From NCBI RefSeq assembly GCF_027359415.1, contig NZ_CP114780.1, positions 1,510,764 through 1,574,763 on the forward strand: a DNA stretch of 64,000 nucleotides. Direction: 5' to 3'. This document shows positions 26,580 through 35,268 of the stretch, in pieces. The DNA is from Prochlorococcus marinus str. MIT 0918. Its GTDB lineage: Bacteria > Cyanobacteriota > Cyanobacteriia > PCC-6307 > Cyanobiaceae. The position numbers and the translations under genes are program-made. Within the stretch, counting starts at the first letter, position 1; each line of letters begins with the position of its first letter. The notes below the pieces were generated by a model. The model searched no databases and was not told the origin of the DNA. It worked only from the letters and a program-made list of their open reading frames with translations.

Positions 26580-27365
26580 ATGATTGGCCAGACTATTCAA
26601 ACTTTTCCCTCATTAACAGAGGGCATCTTGCTGAAAAGATATAAACGCTTTTTAGCAGATGTGAAACTTGACAGTGGTGAATTGGTCACTGCCCATTGTG
26701 CCAATACTGGCCCCATGACAGGGGTTTTGCAACCAGGAGGTCGTATTAGATTGAGGTATGTACCCTCACCATCTCGTAAATTGTCTTGGTCATGGGAACA
26801 GGCTCAAGTGCCTTCAGGTAAAGGTTTTTGTTGGGTTGGTGTAAATACTTCTGCCCCTAATAAACTTGTTAGACTTGCTATAGAAGCAGGTTTTTTAAAA
26901 AAAGAATTGGGTGAGATCAAAGAAATTAGAAATGAAGTCGTTTATGGAATTGAAAGAAAAAGTCGCATTGATTTACTCCTAACACCCGATAGCAATAATT
27001 GTGATCTTAGAGAAATCTATATAGAAATTAAAAACACAACTTGGACTAAAGAAGAGAAGGCTCTTTTCCCTGACACAGTAACCACAAGAGGGCAAAAACA
27101 TTTGAATGAAATGATGAGCCAACTTCCTCAATCAAGGTCTGTTTTAGTTCCTTGTATTAGTAGGTCTGATGTGGAAGTCTTTGCGCCAGGTGATTCAGCT
27201 GATCCAGTTTATGGCGGTCTTTTTCGAAGGGCTATAACTGCTGGGGTCGAAATAATACCTTGTTCCTTTGGTTTCCATAATGACCATATAACTTGGGAAG
27301 GCACTAAACCTTTTTTAAAAAGGGAAGAAGATTCACTCTCGTTAGCTACAAGAGTTTTGTCTTAA
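26580..27365 (+). CDS. sfsA: SfsA-family protein (sugar fermentation stimulation protein homologue)
   Basis: SfsA proteins have an N-terminal OB-like domain and a C-terminal nuclease-like domain; DNA binding was reported for the E. coli member. The 261-residue protein has FLADVKLDSGELVTAHCANTG split around residues 25-45, then IDLLLTPDS, YIEIKNTTW and FPDTVTTRGQKHL, which carry the D/E/K residues of the nuclease-like core. A TTG at 26571 adds three residues; I prefer the ATG at 26580. It is convergent with a 48-aa gene and overlaps it by 20 bases. Confidence 0.9.
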   Translation: MIGQTIQTFPSLTEGILLKRYKRFLADVKLDSGELVTAHCANTGPMTGVLQPGGRIRLRYVPSPSRKLSWSWEQAQVPSGKGFCWVGVNTSAPNKLVRLAIEAGFLKKELGEIKEIRNEVVYGIERKSRIDLLLTPDSNNCDLREIYIEIKNTTWTKEEKALFPDTVTTRGQKHLNEMMSQLPQSRSVLVPCISRSDVEVFAPGDSADPVYGGLFRRAITAGVEIIPCSFGFHNDHITWEGTKPFLKREEDSLSLATRVLS

Positions 27366-27492
27366 TAATAATTGCTAATACAAATATTGAAGTTAAAGCC
27401 AATATCGTCCCTCCAACAATCATTCCTTTTGCCCCATCAGACTTAACCTTTTCAGTTGTTTTGGGTGAGTTATGAAATTTCTTTTTGGTCAT
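27346..27492 (-). CDS. Small single-span membrane protein (48 aa), unknown function
   Basis: Reading from the ATG at 27492 to the TAG at 27346 gives a 48-residue protein. It has a basic, lysine-rich N-terminus (MTKKKFHNSPKTTEKVKSDG) and one membrane helix at about residues 25-43 (IVGGTILALTSIFVLAIII), ending KTKLL. It fills an otherwise empty gap between sfsA and amt1, and it overlaps the sfsA coding end by 20 bases. The basic-plus-helix design is that of a real small membrane protein, but no family was recognised. Confidence 0.6.
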   Translation of the reverse strand: MTKKKFHNSPKTTEKVKSDGAKGMIVGGTILALTSIFVLAIIIKTKLL

Positions 27493-27539
27493 AGGCCAGA
27501 AAGTTAAATTAAAAACCAAAGAGACAAATCTTTGATTAT

Positions 27540-27553
27540 GTATAAATTATTAC
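27540..27553 (+). promoter_or_regulatory. NtcA-binding box upstream of amt1
   Basis: The sequence GTA-TAAATTAT-TAC is an exact match to the NtcA consensus GTA-N8-TAC. It lies 88 bases upstream of the preferred amt1 start at 27641. NtcA-activated promoters place this box near -41, which would put the transcript start near 27585-27592. Since ntcA is present 15 kb away and amt1 is a classic target, the site is very likely functional. Confidence 0.85.
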
Positions 27554-27640
27554 TGGACAGGGCCTCTAATTTATTCATATTTGTAGATGAAAGAACTAAA
27601 TCGTTCTGATTTAGTTCATTTGTATGATTTGCATTTTTTT

Positions 27641-29134
27641 ATGACCACCGCTTTGCAATCGCCTCCTGGGCGTCGCATGGTTCGTCTTCAGGAAGCCAGT
27701 CTTCTTGAAGGTCCTATGCTACTCCTTCGAAGCGTTCGTGGGTTTCGATCAAGTCAATCTTTGATTTGGTTAGCCACTGTTCCGTTAGCCCTTCTTGGTT
27801 TAGGTGTTTTTGGTTTTGCTGCTCGTGCTGAAGTTGGACTTTCTGATTTAACTGGTGCACAGGCTGCAACTTTCTTAGCTGATAATCTTTGGTTGTTCAT
27901 TGCAACAATACTAGTAATCTTTATGAATGCTGGTTTTGCAATGGTCGAAGCCGGTATGTGTCGCCAAAAGAATGCTGTCAACATTCTTGCCAAAAATCTT
28001 TTTGTTTTTGCATTAGCCGTAACTGCTTATTGGTTTATTGGTTATTCCATAATGTATGGAGATTCTTTAGTTGGCGGCTGGTTATATTTTAAAGGATTGT
28101 TTTTCGATCCTGATCCCTCTGGAGCACTTGCATGTGCTGCTGCAGGTGACAATGGTTGCCTTGTCCCTGCGGTTGATTTTCTCTTTCAAGCTGCATTTGC
28201 AGGTACTGCAGCAACAATTGTTTCAGGGCTGGTTGCTGAAAGAGTCAAATTTGGTGAGTTCGTTGTTTTTTCTTTGATTTTGACTGCTTTTATTTACCCA
28301 ATTTCAGGTAGTTGGCAGTGGAATGGAGGTTGGTTGAGTGAACTGGGCTTTATAGACTTCGCTGGCTCCTCGATTGTGCACTCTGTAGGTGGCTGGGCTG
28401 GTCTTGTAGGCGCAATGCTTCTTGGACCAAGGATTGGCAAATTTGTTGATGGTAAAGCCCAAGCAATGCCAGGTCATAACATGGCAATTGCCACACTTGG
28501 CGCATTGGTGCTTTGGATTGGTTGGTATGGGTTTAACCCAGGTTCTGAACTGGCTATGGATCAATATGTTGCTTATGTTGCAGTAACAACAACCCTTGCT
28601 GCTGCTGGAGGAGCAATAGCTGCAACAGTAGTTTCTACATTGACATCAGGTAAGCCTGATTTGACAATGATCATTAATGGAATTCTTGCTGGTTTAGTAA
28701 GTATTACTGCTGGGTGCGGCAACATGACACTAACTGGATCTTGGCTTGCTGGATTTGTTGGTGGCGTGATTGTTGTCTTTGCAGTTTCAACTTTGGACTC
28801 AGCAGGAATTGATGATCCTGTAGGTGCTTTTTCAGTACATGGTGTCTGTGGTATTTGGGGAACTGTTGTAATTGGACTTTGGGGTGTTGATGGTATGGAT
28901 CCTGGCGCAGCTGGTATTGGACTCTTTAATGGAGGGGGATTATCAGTCTTGTTAATACAAGCACTAGGTGCAGCTGCTTATGCAATTTGGACAGTGATTA
29001 CTTGTTGGATCGCTTGGTCTGTAATTGGGGGCTTCTTTGGTGGCATTCGTGTTAGTGAAGCCGAAGAAATCCAAGGACTTGATATTGGAGAGCATGGAAT
29101 GGAAGCTTATCCAGACTTTGCTTCGTCCAATTAA
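27641..29134 (+). CDS. amt1: Ammonium transporter
   Basis: Amt1 takes up ammonium at low concentration. The protein has an N-terminal signal-like hydrophobic segment, then eleven helices with the family motifs FIATILVIFMNAGFAMVEAG (a stretch before MCRQKNAVNI), SIVHSVGGWAGL with one pore histidine, and SVHGVCGIWGT with the second. The frame also offers an ATG at 27587, but the NtcA box predicts transcription beginning about there. I therefore prefer the ATG at 27641, giving 497 residues. A strong terminator follows at 29154. Confidence 0.97.
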   Translation: MTTALQSPPGRRMVRLQEASLLEGPMLLLRSVRGFRSSQSLIWLATVPLALLGLGVFGFAARAEVGLSDLTGAQAATFLADNLWLFIATILVIFMNAGFAMVEAGMCRQKNAVNILAKNLFVFALAVTAYWFIGYSIMYGDSLVGGWLYFKGLFFDPDPSGALACAAAGDNGCLVPAVDFLFQAAFAGTAATIVSGLVAERVKFGEFVVFSLILTAFIYPISGSWQWNGGWLSELGFIDFAGSSIVHSVGGWAGLVGAMLLGPRIGKFVDGKAQAMPGHNMAIATLGALVLWIGWYGFNPGSELAMDQYVAYVAVTTTLAAAGGAIAATVVSTLTSGKPDLTMIINGILAGLVSITAGCGNMTLTGSWLAGFVGGVIVVFAVSTLDSAGIDDPVGAFSVHGVCGIWGTVVIGLWGVDGMDPGAAGIGLFNGGGLSVLLIQALGAAAYAIWTVITCWIAWSVIGGFFGGIRVSEAEEIQGLDIGEHGMEAYPDFASSN

Positions 29135-29153
29135 TAACAACTTTTACATTTAT

Positions 29154-29184
29154 AAAAAAACCTGGCTTTATGCCAGGTTTTTTT
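29154..29184 (+). terminator. Rho-independent terminator after amt1
   Basis: An A-run leads into stem AACCTGGC, loop TTTAT and GCCAGGTT, followed by a T run. This is the clearest classical terminator in the window and starts 19 bases after the amt1 stop. Confidence 0.92.
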
Positions 29185-29246
29185 GTGCTTTGGAGCTCTT
29201 GCTAATAGAGTCTTATTAAATAATGAAGTCTCTATAAAATATAAAA

Positions 29247-30458
29247 ATGGATACTCAGGCTTTTAAAAGATCTCTACACCACTCTGATCGTTATAACCGG
29301 AGGGGATTTGAGTCCCCTGCAAAAAGAGCACAAGCTCTTGAGAAGGCATACCAAAGTAATTTAATTGCGTCAATTCGTGATAATGGATATTTATTAGAAC
29401 ATGGACGATTACGAGTGAAGCTTGCAGAAGCATTTGGTTTCTGTTGGGGTGTAGAAAGAGCAGTTGCAATGGCATATGAAACAAGGAGACATTATCCAAC
29501 TGAAAGCATTTGGATTACGAATGAAATTATTCATAATCCCTCAGTAAATGATCATTTAAGGCATATGAATGTACGTTTTATATCTGCAGAGAAGGGTGTG
29601 AAAGATTTCTCTTTAGTAGAAGAAGGTGATGTTGTGATTTTGCCAGCCTTTGGAGCAACAGTTCAAGAAATGAAACTTCTTCATGAAAGAGGCTGCCATA
29701 TTATTGACACGACATGCCCTTGGGTTTCAAAGGTCTGGCATACGGTAGAAAAACATAAGAAGCATCAATTCACATCAATTATTCATGGAAAGGTCAAACA
29801 TGAAGAAACTTTAGCCACTAGTTCATTTGCTGGTACATATCTTGTTGTTTTGGATCTAGAAGAAGCTCAATATGTGTCTAATTATATTTTAGGAGAAGGT
29901 AATAGAGATGACTTTTTGAGAAAGTTTTCGAAAGCTTCGTCACAAGGTTTTGATCCAGATAGAGATCTTAAAAGACTTGGAGTGGCAAATCAAACTACAA
30001 TGTTAAAGAGCGAGACTGAAGAGATAGGAAGGCTTTTTGAAAAAACTATGCTTCGCAAATATGGACCAGCAGATTTGAATGAGCATTTTTTAGCTTTTAA
30101 TACTATTTGCGATGCAACTGAAGAAAGACAAGATGCAATGTTTTCTTTAGTAGACGAACCACTTGACTTATTAGTAGTGATTGGAGGCTTTAATTCCTCT
30201 AATACTACTCATTTGCAAGAAATTGCTCTTAGCAAAGGTATTCGTTCCTTTCATATAGATACTCCTGAGCGAATTGGCGATGAGGACAATACTATTACCC
30301 ATAAACCTTTAGGAAATGTTCTTACAACTGAATCGAATTTTCTACCAGAAGGAGAAATTAATGTTGGGATTACTTCTGGAGCATCTACGCCAGATAGAAT
30401 AGTTGAGCATGTCATTCAGAAACTTATAAAACTTAGTACCAAGAAAGTTAAAAGTTGA
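29247..30458 (+). CDS. ispH: 4-hydroxy-3-methylbut-2-enyl diphosphate reductase
   Basis: IspH (LytB) performs the last step of the MEP pathway, making IPP and DMAPP for carotenoids, chlorophyll side chains and quinones. The 403-residue protein is of the longer cyanobacterial/plastid type. Cluster cysteines appear in [12 protein letters not shown] (C66), [11 protein letters not shown] and [15 protein letters not shown]. The glycine-rich [14 protein letters not shown] and the GASTPDR segments complete the active site. A TATAAA at 29233 could be its -10 box. Confidence 0.97.
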   Translation: MDTQAFKRSLHHSDRYNRRGFESPAKRAQALEKAYQSNLIASIRDNGYLLEHGRLRVKLAEAFGFCWGVERAVAMAYETRRHYPTESIWITNEIIHNPSVNDHLRHMNVRFISAEKGVKDFSLVEEGDVVILPAFGATVQEMKLLHERGCHIIDTTCPWVSKVWHTVEKHKKHQFTSIIHGKVKHEETLATSSFAGTYLVVLDLEEAQYVSNYILGEGNRDDFLRKFSKASSQGFDPDRDLKRLGVANQTTMLKSETEEIGRLFEKTMLRKYGPADLNEHFLAFNTICDATEERQDAMFSLVDEPLDLLVVIGGFNSSNTTHLQEIALSKGIRSFHIDTPERIGDEDNTITHKPLGNVLTTESNFLPEGEINVGITSGASTPDRIVEHVIQKLIKLSTKKVKS

Positions 30459-30602
30459 TATTGATTGTTTTAGATTCAATTAAGATAATGGACTTAATTT
30501 ATACAAACTGAGAATTAGAGATAAGCATAATAAAGAATTAAAATTTATTGTTTTAATCAAGTTTGCTTGTAAACAACTAATATATGTACCTGATGCTTAT
30601 AA

Positions 30603-31166
30603 ATGATGCCTGACTCTATCCAGCTTAACTCAGAGGAATCTCAATCTTCAAAAGCTAATCAATCGCAGAAGGTTGAAGTGGTTGTAGCAAGTCCAAATGA
30701 TGGTGAAGTTAATATTTTGGGAGAACTTGCGATTTTTATTCTTAGAGTTGGATTTAGTATTTTCATGATCCATCATGGCCTTGAAAAGTTTCAAGACCCC
30801 CAAGGCTTTGCAGAGTTTGTTGTTGGTAAATATTTTGGATTTCTTCCAGGAGATCCTGTTATATGGACTTTTGCTGCAGCTATTACTCAGATTGTATGCC
30901 CAATAGGACTTGCTTTAGGAATATTTGCAAGAATTTCTGCCTTGGGCCTTTTAAATACAATGCTTTTTGCAGTTTATTTTCACCTGGTTGATACAGGCTT
31001 AGAAGGATTTCCTTTGGCTGTTGTAGATGATCACAATTATGCTTTTGAGCTGTCTGCAATTTATGCTGCTATTTCTTTATACTTTTTATGTGCTGGTCCT
31101 GGAAGATTGTCTGCTTTTAGAAAGACTAATAAAGTAACCTATTATCCAAAGTCTAATGATAATTAA
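30603..31166 (+). CDS. DoxX-family membrane protein
   Basis: A 187-residue membrane protein with a hydrophilic N-terminus of about 40 residues and four hydrophobic segments. The first, ILRVGFSIFMIHHGLEKFQDP, is typical of the DoxX family (here residues about 47-67). Members are small quinone- or redox-associated membrane proteins of unclear function. It lies 144 bases after ispH; the gap holds a 7-bp inverted repeat at 30478-30499 that could be a weak terminator. Confidence 0.85.
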   Translation: MMPDSIQLNSEESQSSKANQSQKVEVVVASPNDGEVNILGELAIFILRVGFSIFMIHHGLEKFQDPQGFAEFVVGKYFGFLPGDPVIWTFAAAITQIVCPIGLALGIFARISALGLLNTMLFAVYFHLVDTGLEGFPLAVVDDHNYAFELSAIYAAISLYFLCAGPGRLSAFRKTNKVTYYPKSNDN

Positions 31167-31196
31167 TAGATTATTTTTATATGTTTAATTAAGACT

Positions 31197-32753
31197 TTAA
31201 TGTAAAAAATGTCTTCTACCAGTGAAAATCATGCTTAAATTTAATTCATTACAGGCATCGATTGATAGATTATCTTTTATACTTCCTCCAGGTTGAATAA
31301 TTGCACTGATTCCATATTTTGCTGCCAATCTTATGGTGTCATCAAAAGGGAAAAAACCATCACTTGCTAATACAGCATTATTTGCTTTTATCCCTGCTGC
31401 CTCCAGTGCTATTTTAGCTGCACCAATTCTATTCATTTGACCAGCCCCAATCCCTAGAGTTTGTCCAGAGGATGCAATTGATATGGCGTTTGATCTTATA
31501 TGTCTAACTACTTTCCAAGCAAAAGTTAAATCATTAATTTGTATTTTGCTTGGCTCCTTCCTTGTAACTACTTTCCAAGCATTTTCCTGGATTGGCTTAT
31601 CATCTAATTCCTGAACTATTACTCCCCCGAGTATACTTCTTACATTATGCTTGTCTGTTTTTTCTATTGAAATGGGGTCTAGTTCTATAAGTCTTAGATT
31701 TTTCTTTTCTGCCAAGACTGATTTAGCTTGATCATCAAAGTGTGGAGCAACTATGCATTCTAAAAATATACCTTTTAATTGAGATGCGGTTTTGAGATCT
31801 ACAGAGCAATTAAGTGCGACTATTCCTCCAAATGCACTTGTTCTATCGGCGTCTAGAGCTTTGCTAAATGCTGAGGATAATGAATTACTTATTCCAACTC
31901 CGCAGGGGTTAGTATGTTTAATGATAACTGCAGCATTATCACAATTTTGATTTTTGATGTTAGTGCCATATCCAAACTCCCTGATTGTTGATATTGCAGC
32001 TTCTAAATCTAAAAGATTATTTGTGCTCAGTTCTTTGCCTTGAATTTGTTTTGCTTCACCCCAGCCATGTCTTCTTGAGCTATACCAAGATGCTTTTTGA
32101 TGTGGGTTTTCTCCATAACGTAGCGTTTGTTTGAGAGGAGTAGATTGAATCCAAGGAGACTTCTTTTCTGGTTTTTTTGTTTGCATCCATCTAGCTATTG
32201 CTGCGTCATAGTCAGCAGTATGTTCAAAGGCTTCTAAAGCTAATTCAAACCGTATTTGTTTAGATACTTCTCCATTCTTTAAAGCGAGAAGGCAGTTTTC
32301 GTATTGACTTGGATTAGTTAAAACAATTACTGATTGATGATTTTTTGCTGCTGCACGTATCATTGTTGGCCCTCCAATATCAATATTTTCTAAGGCTTCT
32401 TCAAATAGGGTTTCAGGCTTTTCAATGGTTTCTTTAAAGGGATAAAGATTTACTACTACTAAATCAATGAAGGGAATATTTTGTTCCTTCAATTCAGACT
32501 GATGAGATGAATCTGATTTTTTCGCAAGAATTCCTCCATGAACTTTGGGATGCAGTGTTTTGACTCTCCCTCCTAGTATTTCTGGTGCACCAGTGAAATC
32601 TGAGATGCGGCTTACAGGAATAGATGCATCTTCTAATGCTTTTGCAGTTCCACCACTTGAGATTATTTGAAATTTAAATTCTTCAGTTAATGCCTTAGCA
32701 AAAGGCACTATCCCTTTTTTATTTGAAACGCTTAATAATGCAATTGGCGCCAT
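31197..32753 (-). CDS. purH: Bifunctional AICAR transformylase/IMP cyclohydrolase
   Basis: PurH performs the last two steps of IMP synthesis. The 518-residue protein has an N-terminal cyclohydrolase domain ([36 protein letters not shown]) and a C-terminal transformylase domain with [32 protein letters not shown] and SDGFFPFDD. The frame extends eight codons upstream to 32777, but the ATG at 32753 ([12 protein letters not shown]) matches the family. It is divergent from the esterase gene. Confidence 0.97.
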   Translation of the reverse strand: MAPIALLSVSNKKGIVPFAKALTEEFKFQIISSGGTAKALEDASIPVSRISDFTGAPEILGGRVKTLHPKVHGGILAKKSDSSHQSELKEQNIPFIDLVVVNLYPFKETIEKPETLFEEALENIDIGGPTMIRAAAKNHQSVIVLTNPSQYENCLLALKNGEVSKQIRFELALEAFEHTADYDAAIARWMQTKKPEKKSPWIQSTPLKQTLRYGENPHQKASWYSSRRHGWGEAKQIQGKELSTNNLLDLEAAISTIREFGYGTNIKNQNCDNAAVIIKHTNPCGVGISNSLSSAFSKALDADRTSAFGGIVALNCSVDLKTASQLKGIFLECIVAPHFDDQAKSVLAEKKNLRLIELDPISIEKTDKHNVRSILGGVIVQELDDKPIQENAWKVVTRKEPSKIQINDLTFAWKVVRHIRSNAISIASSGQTLGIGAGQMNRIGAAKIALEAAGIKANNAVLASDGFFPFDDTIRLAAKYGISAIIQPGGSIKDNLSIDACNELNLSMIFTGRRHFLH

Positions 32754-32812
32754 AAGAAAAAAATAAAAGCATCCCAAGGGTTAACTTACGCACCAGTGAA
32801 ACTATTTGCTTG

Positions 32813-33418
32813 ATGGAAGAGGATTTTTTTTGTATTACTTCTGAATTTGCAACTCATCGGTTGATTTTGCTTCATGGATGGGGTGCTGATGCTGATGATT
32901 TGCTCCCTTTAGGAGAGAATTTGGCCAATCTACTTGAGAAGAAAATTGAAATTATCTCTTTGAGAGCACCTGAAATGCACCCTCAAGGATTCGGGAGACA
33001 ATGGTATGGACTTTTTCCAGCAGATTGGAAGGCTGCTAAAAATGCTATTAATGATCTTCTAATTCGATTGAAGACACTTAATGACTCTCGAATACCTTTA
33101 GATAAAACAGTTCTCTTGGGATTCTCTCAAGGGGGAGCAATGGCATTAGCTGTTGGGTGTGAATTACCCTTAGCAGGCTTAATTGGTTGTAGCGCTTACC
33201 CTCACCCTGACCTGAATGTTCCTAAAAACAGCCCTTTAGTATTTTTATCTCATGGCCAATTTGATGAAATAGTCCCTATTGAGGCATCTCGAAAGTTATT
33301 AAAGTTATTTGAAAAACAAAATAACTTGGTTGAATTTCATTGTTTTGACGGAGGGCATGAAATACCTCAAATACTTTATGAAAATATCCGTATTTTTCTT
33401 GAAAGTTGTTTTAAGTAA
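32813..33418 (+). CDS. Alpha/beta-hydrolase (carboxylesterase/phospholipase family)
   Basis: A 201-residue serine hydrolase. The nucleophile elbow is GFSQGG, the aspartate is in HGQFDEIVP and the histidine in GGHEIP, giving a complete catalytic triad. The N-terminal LHGWGADADDLLPLG carries the oxyanion-hole HG. It resembles acyl-protein thioesterases and small carboxylesterases; the substrate is unknown. I prefer the ATG at 32813 to the codon just before it. Confidence 0.9.
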   Translation: MEEDFFCITSEFATHRLILLHGWGADADDLLPLGENLANLLEKKIEIISLRAPEMHPQGFGRQWYGLFPADWKAAKNAINDLLIRLKTLNDSRIPLDKTVLLGFSQGGAMALAVGCELPLAGLIGCSAYPHPDLNVPKNSPLVFLSHGQFDEIVPIEASRKLLKLFEKQNNLVEFHCFDGGHEIPQILYENIRIFLESCFK

Positions 33419-33431
33419 CCTTTGTTTTCAA

Positions 33432-33800
33432 TTAAACAAAAGCATATTCATACTCTTCTATCTCTTCCCAATCATCTGCAGTGAGTTCTAACCCTTCAAA
33501 CATATTGTGTTCGCCAACAGCTTCAACAATAGAACGTAAAGATGGGAAAAGGAAATGATTCTCTTCAGCATATTGAGCGCTAAATAATCCTTTCTCACCC
33601 CAGAAAAATCTATCTGTAGTATGTTCATTTCGTCGAACATTTACAACTGCAGGAGCATTAATAGTGGTTTCAGCAATGTACCTTCTAGCTGCTGTTACCG
33701 GCTTATATGAGCCTGTCTCAAGATGAAAAGTAGGGACATGTGCCATAACTCTTTGGCCAGCCAAACGCCTACGGCTAATTCTTTTACGTTTTTTTGACAT
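33432..33800 (-). CDS. DUF3155-family protein
   Basis: A 122-residue soluble protein fitting DUF3155, a cyanobacterial family of unknown function. A very basic N-terminus (MSKKRKRISRRRLAGQRV) suggests nucleic-acid or membrane contact. The middle has an RYIAETTINAPAVVNVRRNE segment and the end is strongly acidic (EEIEEYEYA). It is convergent with the esterase gene. Its promoter would lie in the structured 33.8-34.15 kb region. Confidence 0.85.
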   Translation of the reverse strand: MSKKRKRISRRRLAGQRVMAHVPTFHLETGSYKPVTAARRYIAETTINAPAVVNVRRNEHTTDRFFWGEKGLFSAQYAEENHFLFPSLRSIVEAVGEHNMFEGLELTADDWEEIEEYEYAFV

Positions 33801-34152
33801 GAGAAATGTCCCTTTAAATAGGAAAATGAATTAATATTTTGCGGCTGAAACTAATTAATAAAATTGCTGATTAAAAAGATTTAATTAGCAAATCAGCAGC
33901 TTAAATTTTTCTTTTAACAAGGAGTGTTAAAAAACAATTTAAATTAATTAGGAAGGCCTGATTCAGGGGACCCATCAACCTCTGATATAGCCTTAGAAGC
34001 ACCCTTTGGTGCAACTTTGCCGAATCAACCTTTTAACAGGGGCTTCTTTAATAGCCTATTAAAGGTGTTATCTGATATCTTAATACTTTTTCCAGATTTT
34101 TCAAGCAATTGTCGCTCTCATTTTGTCGTTCTTGGCCTGAAATCTAACCATT
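33801..34152. other. 352-nt intergenic region with five hairpins, possible small RNA
   Basis: No protein reading frame of note was found. Five inverted repeats follow one another: GCTGATT/AATCAGC (33866-33897), an 8-bp stem TTTTAACA/TGTTAAAA (33912-33932), CAGGGG/CCTCTG (33964-33984), GCACC/GGTGC (33999-34012) and an 8-bp stem CTTTAATA/TATTAAAG with a GCC loop (34046-34064). The stretch 33955-34070 is also richer in G and C than its flanks. It does not resemble SRP RNA, tmRNA or a known riboswitch by eye. Confidence 0.45.
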
Positions 34153-35268
34153 ATGCAGTTTTCGGATAGATTTTTAAATTTGGTTGACTTGCAGCTAAAG
34201 AGTTTTGACTCGTATGCAGGGATAGAACATATTGTTGTTTATGTAGCTAAGAATAATTCGAGCAATTCTCCATCTTTAGAGGTAATAGGCCAACGTCCAA
34301 AGAGGCTTAACAAGTTTTTAACCCCTCTAGAAAATGACCCTGAGGTTCGTGTTCCGTCACCTTTTCGGCGATGGTACCCTTTGCAAGAAGGGTCAATTCT
34401 TTTAGGAGTTCTTCGAGTAGAACGACTCCCCGCAGAACAGCATTGGCCAGAATCTCTTGACCATAGCTTGCAGGCAAGTGCCTCTGTGATTGCAAACTGC
34501 TTAAGTTTGGAGCTTGATCGCAAAAAACTTTTGAATGAGCTCAATCAGCAAAGAGACGATATTGGGATGCTTGTACATCAGTTAAAAAACCCTCTTGCTG
34601 CATTGAGAACCTATGCTCAATTACTTTTAAGGAAATTAGGCCCTGAGAGCAGTCATAGAGGTCTGGTTGAAGGCCTTTTAAGTGAACAAGAGCAGGTTGG
34701 GAAATATTTATTGTCATTAGATGAATTTACTCAGCCAAAATTAGTCTCTCAGTCCATTACCCCTTCTCGCTTGTTATTGCCCCCCTTAATTTCAAACGAG
34801 GAACCTATAGATTTATTGGCATTATTACGCCCATTGATCGATCGTGCAGAAGCAAATGCAAAACTTCAAGGTAGAAAATGGATAGGACCTGCAAATATCC
34901 CTGCCTGGATGAAAAAATTGAGACCAGCATCTGAAGGATTTATAGCTGAAATTGTCGCTAATCTTCTGGAAAATGCATTTAAATATAGTTCATCAAAATC
35001 ATCTATAGGCATTTGTTTTAGTAATGATGGAATTTGCGTATGGGATGATTCAGAACCTATTGATTTAGATGAAAGAGAAAAAATCTTTGAAAATGGTTTT
35101 AGAAGTAAAAAAAATCAAAACTCAGTTGGTTCGGGAATAGGCTTAAGCGTGGGTAGGAAATTAGCAAAACAATTTGGGGGTGAATTGAAATTAAATATAA
35201 ATCCATCTTCTTTTGACCAATCTCTGCCAAAGGTAGGGAATGCTTTTGTTATTAACTTGCAGGGATAA
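34153..35268 (+). CDS. Sensor histidine kinase, Hik2/chloroplast-sensor-kinase-like
   Basis: A 371-residue soluble two-component sensor. An N-terminal GAF-like region (residues about 1-120) is followed by a dimerisation helix with the phospho-acceptor histidine in LVHQLKNPLAALRTYAQLL (about residue 140), then an ATPase domain with N box ANLLENAFKYSS, D box VWDDSEPID and G box GSGIGLSVGRKLAKQFGG. The absence of membrane helices and the HQ(L/F)(K/R)NPL-ALRT box resemble Hik2, the cyanobacterial relative of the plant chloroplast sensor kinase. Its end overlaps cobS by 17 bases. Confidence 0.85.
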   Translation: MQFSDRFLNLVDLQLKSFDSYAGIEHIVVYVAKNNSSNSPSLEVIGQRPKRLNKFLTPLENDPEVRVPSPFRRWYPLQEGSILLGVLRVERLPAEQHWPESLDHSLQASASVIANCLSLELDRKKLLNELNQQRDDIGMLVHQLKNPLAALRTYAQLLLRKLGPESSHRGLVEGLLSEQEQVGKYLLSLDEFTQPKLVSQSITPSRLLLPPLISNEEPIDLLALLRPLIDRAEANAKLQGRKWIGPANIPAWMKKLRPASEGFIAEIVANLLENAFKYSSSKSSIGICFSNDGICVWDDSEPIDLDEREKIFENGFRSKKNQNSVGSGIGLSVGRKLAKQFGGELKLNINPSSFDQSLPKVGNAFVINLQG

